DNA of 64,000 nt from Craspedostauros australis. Lineage: Eukaryota > Bacillariophyta > Bacillariophyceae > Mastogloiales > Achnanthaceae. How positions within the stretch are numbered: the first letter of the stretch is position 1; each line of letters begins with the position of its first letter. A program made the translations under genes and the position numbers. A model generated the notes under the pieces. It did not search any database. It worked only from the letters and a program-made list of their open reading frames with translations, and had not been told where the DNA came from. Positions 56,101 through 64,000 of the stretch are shown here, one piece after another. Where the stretch lies: positions 496,001 through 560,000 of the forward strand of contig JAMXDE010000024.1 in assembly GCA_026770025.1 (NCBI GenBank), given 5' to 3'.

Positions 56101-58294
56101 ACCACCGTGAGCGTGTTGACCAGAGGCTTGCGGGTGTGGTACGTGTCGTAGAAGTCCTGCGTGGGGTACAGGTGGAGAGTGTAGGAGCAGCCGATGAATG
56201 TAGGGACGGGCGTGAACTCGCTCGACTCTGTGGTGCTTCCGATATCGGTGTCATGCAGATCGCCTCGACCCACGAACTCGACACGTGGCCCGTCGATGAG
56301 GAACGTGTAATCCAGCGTGCAGACGTTCTTGACGACCAGGTAGATTGGATCGATGCCTTCTGGGACGAGATCCACGAAGAATTTCTCCCATAAGATGTTC
56401 CCGCTGAGGATGCCCACCACCTCGGGGGTTTCCTTGGCGTGGCTGTCAAAGATGGGAGCAGCCAGATAGCTCTCTGGCGTATCCCCCGTGAGCGTGGTCG
56501 CGTCATGTCGGATTTCGGCAAGCAGCATCGTCTTTTCTTGGAGGATGAGCTCTATGGTCTTTCTGGCGAAGCCTTCATCCAAGCTGTTGTAGTTGACGAA
56601 GGCCCCAGCCTCTGCGATGGGCGCAATCTGAGACACGACGATGGCGATCTCGTCCGATCCAGGAGCCGGAATCCACGGCTTGATGGGCACTTCACTTCCC
56701 ACATCCTGGACAAACACGAACGGCACCGTGGGGATGAACAGATTCGGCTGCCCAATGTGTTCCAAGCTCTCCTGCATCCATTCAGCATTGTTGACCTGCA
56801 ACCATTGGTTGTAGTCGTTGAGCTGGTCGGGTCTGACGACTGAGGACAGGCCCACGATGTTGGTTCCGGTGGCATTTCGAATCTGATCGGCCTGTTCCTC
56901 GAATCCGGGTATCTTGACGTAGGGCCACTTCTCTTCGCCGTGTGTGGACTTGTACATTGAGCTGCTCGTGTAGGTTGTGATTTGATGGCTCACGGTGTCA
57001 TACGTGTCGAAGACTACTTTGGCATTGAGATGGGACACAGCCACGATGGTGGTCACGATGTCTCGGAACTGTGCGAAATAGAGTAGAGTAAGAATGGAGG
57101 AATTGCACAGTGGCATAGCGCAGATGTAAATGCAAATGTAAGGGGTGGTGGTGGATGTTGGTACGCACAAGCACAAGTGCGTATGCCGAGAGGAAGAGCG
57201 ATATATGCAGCACACAACATGTAATATGATGCAACGCACAAGCCGCAGAGGGAAGCAAACAAACACAGACCACTTACTCTCGTCTCGTACGTGCGCTGTT
57301 CATCTTGCGCGCCGATGTAGTACACCGCGTAGGCGCTGCTGCATGCGGCCAGCACGAGAACAATGACGACCAATCCCTTGGAACATCGCAGGCGCTTGGT
57401 CTCCCGGTTCAACGCGGAGTCGTTGCGTCGCTCTCGTGTGCTGCCCTCGGTTGCGTCGTAGTCGGAGGTGGAGCCGTGTCCCTTGCTGCGTCCGATTGGT
57501 TTGCCGTCGTCTTCCTCGTGACGGCTTGGATCGTCGTTGGCGAAGGAGTCGACGCTGGCAATGTCGTCCGCCAGCATTTCTGGATGCTGGTCGTTCGCAG
57601 TGGTCGGACGGAACGTGCTCTCGTGATCTGTATTCGGTGCCGTGTTGGAAGTATCCTCCGACGGCGTCTTCTCTCTTGCCTGCAGATCCTTGTTCATGGT
57701 GTCAAACTCGCGGCGGCCGCTGTTGCTGTCTTCGTGAGGTGCGCAGGCGAAGCTGTTGAGCGTGAGGTCGTCCAAGCTGTCGCCGAGGCTGCTGTTATAG
57801 GTCGACATCGGTCCTGGTTGATTGTGACTGTGGACGTCGATGCTGTGGCCACTTTGGCTTTGCATCTCAGAAGAGCTGGAGTGGGTGCTGCCCGCGAGAG
57901 TTGCTGTGTACATGTCGTCAGCGGCAGATGAGAGTGGTGGGTTCACGAATAGATAGTCGTCTGTCTGGTGGAGGGATGAGTGAGATGCGACGTCGGCGAA
58001 GTCAGCTTGTTCCTGTTGTACGTGATGATGTTCCTGTTCCATCCCTTCGCGTACTTGTTGTGTTGGTGATTGTGCGAGTACTTCTGACGTTGAGGTTCCA
58101 GTTTCACCAGGCACTCCTCCCGTTTGTGGGACCTGCAGCAACTGTGGCACTTGTAGTGAATGTGACGCTTCCAAAGATGGGCCAGCCTCAATCGGTTCCT
58201 CCACTGGAAGTGGTGGCGTTGAATCTGGATCATCATTGGGTTGACCTGGACTGTGGTTGTCTGGTCCGACAGCGATTGAATATGCCGCCTTCAT
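53169..58294 (-). CDS. Membrane nucleotide cyclase-phosphodiesterase fusion, copy 4, lacking intron 2
   Basis: Exons 58294-57278 and 57068-53169 on the minus strand give 1,638 residues. The intron (GTAAGTGG to ACAG, 209 bp) is at the family's first position. The second intron is absent: IVGFTAWSS reads through. An ATG at 58561 could add 89 residues, but that stretch looks untranslated. The tail is long and Ser/Gln-rich. ETKRLRCSK precedes helix 1 (about 305-325), and helix 2 is at about 656-678. The cyclase starts near 833 with FADIVGF, KVET (about 882) and FQLFGD. A linker of about 260 residues, rich in Ser and Glu, leads to the PDE (HSFSHATH near 1332, HDVDHTG near 1399). It is the longest and most diverged copy. 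Catalytic residues are intact, so an active enzyme is likely. Confidence 0.88.
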
Positions 58295-60000
58295 CCTTGA
58301 CTGCTTCGATACCGTGCTAGCTGCAATCTCAACAAAGGTGTTGGTGCACGGTCTATCAACTCTATCCCGCGTTGGACAACCTCGTGGCCTGTTCTCGACG
58401 CCTGATTGGTACCGCTCCACTTGATCGCAATGTTGTCGATCGTAGAATAGTTGTGAACAATGAGGTTGTGTTGTTTCGTTGTTGTGTTTGAGATTCTGTA
58501 GCAATTTCTGGATTGTGCACACAATGTAATGAACTTGTTGCGTCGCAGCGATGAGTGCCATAGCTCTTGCGTATCGACAAGGAGGAGAGGGGTGGCGTCA
58601 TCTTCTCCCATCCCAAGGGGCATTCTTGCATTGGCACATCCACGAACTCAGCATGTGGAGAGCGTCTGTGTGGCGCCTTCACTGTTTCGGCCACGTACTG
58701 CGTACCATAGAGACCTCCGACGACACTTGGTTGGAGGGAGAAGAATGCAAAAAGTGTCGGTTGTGGACGTGCACACACACTGTTCGTAGAATGCCAAAGA
58801 CGCTGTGCACAACGTTCTCCTCACGTGCGTGCGTGACGTTGCCAGCCTCAATTGTTCGTGATCTTCCTGACGTTTTCACGCCCAACGCTGTGATGAAAGT
58901 TGTGAGATTAAAACATGCGTGCTGTTTGTCACAGATATGCGCCTCTCGGTTTTCGTGGTCACAATGAGCAGGAAGGACACAAGCAACACATATATGAACA
59001 AGGTCCTTGGGGCAAGTATAGATCATGCGTTAGCGCATAATTGTAACGCTATCGTGAACAAGTGTCGTCAGTGTTTGTGCCTTCCTCTGCTGTGGGCCTT
59101 GCAGGAGCCACGACCAAACATAATCCAAACTCGTGCATAGTATACTACGTACTTGGACCAGATCGTCGAAGAATTCGGTTGGTGGGAGTATCATGCCATT
59201 CACAGGTTGTACAAATACTGGCGTCAGCAGTTGGTATGAATACACATCCAAACCTGTGATTGCGAACCAATCTTGGGACGGAACTTCACTTGCTTCCATC
59301 GCAACCCCATGGATCAAAGGTTTGATGAGTGGTGGTGGCGCATTGTTTATAAACTTTTGTGCTGGGTGGTTGATTCTGTTGGTATCGCGGTGAGGAATGG
59401 AAACCTGATGGAGGTTCCTGTGCGTTGCGTTCTTTCGCTCCAATCAAGTCTGTCAATGATCTGACACGGTTCGGTTTCGTGTTGTCGACGAATGGCAGGG
59501 CTTGGACCACTTCGTTTCGATGACACAGCCCGAGACCGACAAGATTTGTTGGACTGTGGGCAACAGCAGAATGCCACAGTAAACCTCATCTTTCACAATG
59601 TTGATGTTGATCTTCTTGTCGCGTCTTGTTCCACGTTGGTGGTGGTTCCTGTTTGGCCGATATTCTTTATGTGTCATCATGTCAGTCTTTCCATCGTCCG
59701 ATATCATGTCCAATCGTGTTGCTCATGAGTCAATTGATCTTCATGTTTCGATGTTGCTCTTTCGACCCATTCGACTCCCAAAATAGTGTGATAGATATCC
59801 ATACCGCGACTCCCATCAGCCCAAACACAAACAAAAGATCTCCGATTCCCAAACATGCGCCAATGCCACACGTTGCTGCTGATCTGCATGCCGATGCCAT
59901 TGTGCTCTTATCAACCACAAAACGCCAACATCGTCAGCAACCATCGTCAGCAACCATCGTCAGCAACAGCAGTAACTGTAACTGTAACGGCATCAGCAAG
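58295..60000. other. Intergenic, divergent promoter space
   Basis: Between cyclase copy 4 (-) and the glutathione transferase (+). The frame of copy 4 is open to 58561 and that of the transferase to 59626, both probably leader sequence. Just before the transferase start a CAGCAACCATCGTCAGCAAC-type repeat and GTAACTGTAACTGTAAC occur (59930-59990). No gene is seen. Confidence 0.5.
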
Positions 60001-60678
60001 ATGGCAGAACAAAAGCCACCACAACCAAAGCTCAAGTTGTGCTACTTCAACATCGCAGGCAAAGGCGAACCCATCCGCCTGTATTGCAAGTACGCTGGGC
60101 TCGAGTTCGAAGACTACCGCTTCGCCGACCGTGCCGAGTTCCAAAAGCTCAAGGAAGATGGGACGCTGCCCTTCGGACAGGTGCCTCTGCTGGAGGTCGA
60201 CGGCGGCAAGCACAAGCTCGTGCAGAGCAGCGCCATCCTGCGCTACCTCTCCCGCATCGCCGGTCTCTACCCCACAGATCCGCTGATCGCCGCAAAGGTC
60301 GACGCCGTCTTGGAGCAGGAGGTGGACGCCTTCATCGCCAATACTGTGGCCACCTACACGACGCGCTTTGGCATCCCCCTGGATGAGGACACCAAGAAGA
60401 AGGCGTACAGCATGATCACGGACGAGGTGACGCCACGTCATCTGTCCTACATCGAGCGGCTGCTGGAGTCCAGCCAGACGGGGTACCTCGCAAATACGGC
60501 GGAGCCTTCCATCGCAGACTTCGCGTGGTTCTATCGGTTGGGGAGCTATCTCCCATTGGTAGCCAAGGACTTCGCGCCGCATCTCGCCAGCTTGGAGCAG
60601 TATCCAGCGTGCCGCAAGTTCGTGGCCAAAATGAAGGATCTTGATGCGGTGAAAGAGTTCTATGCCGACAGCAAGTGA
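60001..60678 (+). CDS. Glutathione S-transferase, sigma-like
   Basis: 225 residues from an ATG at 60001, the usual length. The N-terminal thioredoxin-like half has KLCYFNIAGKGEPIRLYC, where Tyr 15 (in CYFN) is the expected glutathione-activating residue. FGQVPLLEVDG carries the cis-proline, and QSSAILRYLSR the Ser that holds the glutathione glutamate. The C-terminal half is all-helical with SIADFAWFYRL, matching the family's conserved capping and hydrophobic-staple region. It should conjugate glutathione to electrophiles or act as a prostaglandin-synthase-like isomerase, in the cytosol. It is intronless. The frame is open upstream to 59626, but homology starts only after 60001. Confidence 0.92.
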   Translation: MAEQKPPQPKLKLCYFNIAGKGEPIRLYCKYAGLEFEDYRFADRAEFQKLKEDGTLPFGQVPLLEVDGGKHKLVQSSAILRYLSRIAGLYPTDPLIAAKVDAVLEQEVDAFIANTVATYTTRFGIPLDEDTKKKAYSMITDEVTPRHLSYIERLLESSQTGYLANTAEPSIADFAWFYRLGSYLPLVAKDFAPHLASLEQYPACRKFVAKMKDLDAVKEFYADSK

Positions 60679-60984
60679 AGTAGAGCGCTGTGCTTTGTGC
60701 GTTGCGCACGCAGCGTGACTGCTGTGGCGAGCCCGTACGCTTCTATGGGATGCAAAGAGGCTGCGCAAGACGCGATGCGATATTGTCGGTTGCCAGCAGA
60801 GAAGTAAATACAATATTAGTAGCGTTGAGTAGCGTTGAGTAGAGCACTCTAGACCTACTGTTGCGCGCTGTCGCTGTTTCGCTATGAGTTTGCTTCTCAC
60901 CCTGTATCGTCTCCACCTTCACTAGCACCCTTCCTTGCTCTCCATCTTCCTCTCATTTGCAACAGCTCCGCATCCATAACCATC
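60679..60984. other. Intergenic between converging genes
   Basis: About 300 bp of 3' flanking sequence for the transferase and the oxygenase. It includes the direct repeat TAGCGTTGAG twice in tandem near 60820-60838. No gene. Confidence 0.6.
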
Positions 60985-61725
60985 TCATTCCATCCCCACG
61001 TACACTTCCGCCCTCAAGCATATCTTCGGCACATCGACGACCGTCGCACCCTCATGAGGAGTCCGATGCGGGAACAGGAGTATTCGGCCACGTCGCGGTA
61101 CCGTCGCGTGGATGATGTTGTCGCTCGTCGTGGACGCATTGCACTGGCGCAGCAGCACGGTCTGCCCACCTTCCTCGCAATCCGTCAGGTACAGCAGCAT
61201 GGTGTGCGTCGATGTGTGTCCAGTATCGTCGCATCGCTTGGTACCGTCAGTGTGCGGATCGAGCTTCGATTCGGGTTTGGTGTACTCCAGGAACCGCATG
61301 TAGCGCAGCACGTGCAATGCGACGGAGTCGCCATTCATGTCGATTGAGTCCTGCGAATTGGTTTGCGCCAGCGAATGATGCAGCGCCTGTTCCAATACTG
61401 AAGCAATCGGTCGATCGCGCTGGATATCGAGCGGAGTTGTGCCGCAGCCATCATCATCGTTGCTCTCACATTCACGTTCGCGTGCACTTTCGTTTTGACA
61501 CGCCCATGTGCAGGCATCCCATCGTGACGGATCGTCATCCGTGAGGCCGTCTGCAAAGAATCGCCGGTCGACCGTGGGACGCTTGCTGTCCAGAGGCAAG
61601 TTGAGGCGGAATGCATCGATGGCTTCCAAGATGGAGGTTGGAAGAGATTGATCGATAATCCACGCCGTTCCTGGTGTCGGGTCCACGCCTATCCTCGTCA
61701 CCTTGATGTTCTCGTTCGCTGTCAT
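60985..61725 (-). CDS. 2-oxoglutarate/Fe(II)-dependent oxygenase, prolyl 4-hydroxylase-like
   Basis: 246 residues; the ATG at 61725 is the first in frame (a TTG lies two codons earlier). The jelly-roll iron site is visible: LDPHTDG gives His 158 and Asp 160, and FPHRTPHEGATV gives the distal His 224. Arg 238 in LRAEV should bind the 2-oxoglutarate carboxylate. RYMRFLEY and TMLLYLTDCEEGGQTVLL are typical of the prolyl hydroxylase-like branch. The N-terminal half has a Cys-containing insert (WDACTWACQNE, GCG) that I do not recognise. There is no signal peptide, so it probably acts in the cytosol or nucleus on a protein or small molecule. It lies divergently to the TM9SF gene, 626 bp apart. Confidence 0.82.
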   Translation of the reverse strand: MTANENIKVTRIGVDPTPGTAWIIDQSLPTSILEAIDAFRLNLPLDSKRPTVDRRFFADGLTDDDPSRWDACTWACQNESARERECESNDDDGCGTTPLDIQRDRPIASVLEQALHHSLAQTNSQDSIDMNGDSVALHVLRYMRFLEYTKPESKLDPHTDGTKRCDDTGHTSTHTMLLYLTDCEEGGQTVLLRQCNASTTSDNIIHATVPRRGRILLFPHRTPHEGATVVDVPKICLRAEVYVGME

Positions 61726-62351
61726 GTCCAAACCAGTGGCGCTGTATCACATGGCATTGTCGAATGCAGAATGTACGATCATTGCGGGAGGTGAAGAAAC
61801 GCAGCCGCAGAAAGTGTGCTCCAATGCTATTATGATTTTGTTGGTACGCAAGGGCCGCAAGTTCCCCTTCGACTGTTGGTGGATCCTTGGTTTGTGGTTG
61901 ACGATCTCTTCCAGAGTGTCCTGTTTGTTTGTTGGTTCTGGATTCGACTTGCACGCGATCGTGGTAGTCGTAATTGTGGATGAATCTTTGGCTTCTGGAT
62001 CCCTCGAGTCGAGTCGTGTTTCTTGCGCGGCGAGAATTTCCACGTCTGTGATGGCGCCACGCGCTCTGGCGTACAGAGCCTTCGCACAAGCTGTTCGCAT
62101 TCTGCGCAACGTGCACAAAGGCAGCTCTCTGGTGGCCATGGGCGGGTGTAATAGATCGTATGGCGTGGTGTTGAAGCCCCGAATCAATACCCGTGCATTG
62201 TTGTTCTTGGGACACATAAAAGAATAGGAATCTTGTGCATGGCAGTGTCTGCAAGTGGTGCCAGCAAGAGAAGCACAGCAATAATACAACAGCAACCTCT
62301 GTCCCCGGCAGTAGTACCATAGAGAGAAGCGGAGCAAGGCAACAAGGCAAC
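61726..62351. promoter_or_regulatory. Shared divergent upstream region of the oxygenase and TM9SF genes
   Basis: 626 bp separate two start codons on opposite strands, so both promoters must lie here or overlap. Several frames cross it, but none has a domain. I see no clear core promoter element. The assignment rests on gene arrangement only. Confidence 0.5.
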
Positions 62352-64000
62352 ATGCTGTCCTCACTCACGCGAGCGATCTTGGCTGCCCTCGCTGCGGCGC
62401 AATGCGCACAGGCCTTCTACATCCCAGGCGTCCAGCCGGAGGAGTTCAAGAAGGGCGAGCCGGTGCATCTCAAGGTGAACTCACTGACATCCATCCGTAC
62501 CCAGGTGCCGATGGATTACTACCATCTCCCATTCTGCCAGCCCAAGGGAGGCGTTAAGATGGCCTCCCAGAACCTGGGAGAATTCCTCACCGGCAACAAG
62601 ATCCGGAACAGCCCGTACGTGATCAAGATGCTCCAGAAGTCCTACTGCAGCAGGCTGTGCCAAGTCGAGCTCTACAAGGACAACGTCAAGCGCATCGTCA
62701 AGCACATCAAGCAGGATTACCATCACAACTGGATCATCGACAACCTCCCCTCCGCTTCCATCATGCGCGATATCAGCGGAAGCGAGAAGAAGCACTTCTC
62801 CGGCGGCTTCCCCATCGGCTTCGTCGACCGCAAGTCCAAGGATCCCTACATCTTCAACCACGTCAACATCCAGCTCGACTACCACCAGCCTGATCCAACC
62901 ATCAAGGCCTACCGCGTCGTGGGCTTCTCCGTGGAGCCGGTCAGTGTCGCCCACACATTCTCCGGAGGGTACGAATGGGATGGCAAGGAGGAGGGCGGGC
63001 TCACCAAGCCCCTCGAGACATGCACGCCGAACGCCCACGTGAGTCCTGACCGGGTTCAGAAGGGCCAAATCGTAGAAGAGAATCAGAAGATCCTCTTCAC
63101 CTACGACGTCGTCTGGAAGGAGAGCCCCGTCGCGTGGGCCTCGCGTTGGAATGTCTACCTCTCAGAGGATAACCTCGTCCCATCACAGGTGCACTGGTAC
63201 TCCATCGCCAACTCTATCAGCACCATCATCATCTTCCTTGTGATCATGGCCGTCATCGTCGTTCGAAACTTGCGTGATGACAATGATTCCCAAAATACTG
63301 AGGCTGGCGACATTGACAAAGCGATGGACGAAGCGACGCACGAGAGCGGTTGGAAGGTGTTGCACGCCGACGTCTTCCGCCCACCACAAACCAGGCCAAT
63401 GCTGTACTGCGTCTTCGTCGGTACCGGATCACAGCTGGGAGTGACAGCCCTGATCTGCATCGTCCTCTCCGCCTTAGGCATCCTCAATCCATCCAGACGC
63501 GGATCCCTCTTCACCGCCATCCTCGTCTACTTTGCGTTCTGCGGCATCGTGGCTGGATACGTCAGCAGCCGTCTCTACCAGTCATTCGGAGGCAGCGACC
63601 GCCAGCGCTGTACCGTCCTCACGGCCACCGTCTTTCCAGGTACTGCATTCTCCATCTTCCTCGTCTTCAACGTCATCCTCTTCTTCCTTCACTCCACCGC
63701 TTCAGTGCCGGTCGTGACAATCGCCGTCCTCGCCTTGCTCTGGTGCGGAGTCTCCATGCCGCTCGTCTTCCTCGGGGCATACTTCGGATACAAGAAGGAT
63801 GCCATCGAGTTCCCAACCGTCACGTCCACCGTCGCACGTGCCATTCCGCCACCGCGGCCAGTCTTCAACCCAACCCACGGAATTTTCGTGGCCGGGATCA
63901 TGCCATTCGCCGCCGCCTACGTCGAGCTCTTCTTCATCATGTCCAGCCTGTGGATGGACCAGTACTACTACGTCTTCGGATTCACCCTCATCGTGTACCT
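62352..64000 (+). CDS. TM9SF (nonaspanin) multispanning protein, 3' end beyond the window
   Basis: Open frame of 549 residues from an ATG at 62352 to the window edge, with no stop. Residues 1-20 are a signal peptide ending AQCAQA. The luminal domain has the family block DYYHLPFCQP with NLGEFLTGNKI and MLQKSYCSRLC. Membrane helices begin near residue 282. WKVLHADVFRPPQTRPML, RGSLFTAILVY, GAYFGYKKDAIEFP and IPPPRP match the conserved order of TM9SF2/4-type proteins, seven of about nine helices being present. The family acts in the Golgi and endosomes, sorting membrane proteins with Gly-rich helices. About 50-100 residues should be missing at the C-terminus. No intron is needed in the visible part. 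Confidence 0.93.
   Translation, partial: MLSSLTRAILAALAAAQCAQAFYIPGVQPEEFKKGEPVHLKVNSLTSIRTQVPMDYYHLPFCQPKGGVKMASQNLGEFLTGNKIRNSPYVIKMLQKSYCSRLCQVELYKDNVKRIVKHIKQDYHHNWIIDNLPSASIMRDISGSEKKHFSGGFPIGFVDRKSKDPYIFNHVNIQLDYHQPDPTIKAYRVVGFSVEPVSVAHTFSGGYEWDGKEEGGLTKPLETCTPNAHVSPDRVQKGQIVEENQKILFTYDVVWKESPVAWASRWNVYLSEDNLVPSQVHWYSIANSISTIIIFLVIMAVIVVRNLRDDNDSQNTEAGDIDKAMDEATHESGWKVLHADVFRPPQTRPMLYCVFVGTGSQLGVTALICIVLSALGILNPSRRGSLFTAILVYFAFCGIVAGYVSSRLYQSFGGSDRQRCTVLTATVFPGTAFSIFLVFNVILFFLHSTASVPVVTIAVLALLWCGVSMPLVFLGAYFGYKKDAIEFPTVTSTVARAIPPPRPVFNPTHGIFVAGIMPFAAAYVELFFIMSSLWMDQYYYVFGFTLIVY

Overview
The window looks like nuclear DNA from a unicellular eukaryote, most likely a stramenopile (ochrophyte or diatom-like). 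Reasons: the genes are few-intron with GT-AG splice sites and the standard code; TTAGGG hexamers occur; and four genes have the layout N-terminal membrane helix, extracellular sensor, second helix, class III nucleotide cyclase, class I phosphodiesterase (PDE), which I know best from diatoms and relatives. The lineage is inferred from protein style. I could not run a search.

1-13,873 is dominated by one large DNA transposon. Terminal inverted repeats start at 194 and 13,869 (37 of 38 outer bases match, similarity continues to about 150 bp at matching spacing) and are flanked by a TTAT direct repeat. Inside are a DDE-type transposase ORF (5,440-9,087), a badly broken prolyl oligopeptidase gene on the minus strand (9,362-12,270), a heptamer array and a duplicated block carrying telomere-type hexamers.

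13,874-27,579 holds single host genes: a two-exon seven-helix receptor (+), a 1,349-residue STAND/AAA-type ATPase (-) and a short-chain dehydrogenase (-), separated by intergenic DNA with no gene I can support.

27,580-58,294 is the most interesting part: four paralogous membrane cyclase-PDE fusion genes, one on + and three on -. They share intron 1 at an identical place; intron 2, inside the cyclase domain, is in three of them and absent from the fourth. Between them lie a small four-helix membrane protein and two tandem O-methyltransferases with N-terminal membrane anchors. Each fusion protein should both make and destroy a cyclic nucleotide at the membrane, so the locus looks like an expanded receptor family for cyclic nucleotide signalling. 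The key selectivity residues in both catalytic domains depart from the animal textbook pattern.

58,295-64,000 is ordinary: a sigma-like glutathione S-transferase (+), a 2-oxoglutarate/Fe(II) oxygenase (-), and the first 549 residues of a TM9SF (nonaspanin) protein (+) that runs off the window.

Many long ORFs opposite the real genes are antisense shadows and are left out. Spliced coordinates were derived by eye from splice motifs, reading frame and comparison among the paralogues; no transcript data were available.
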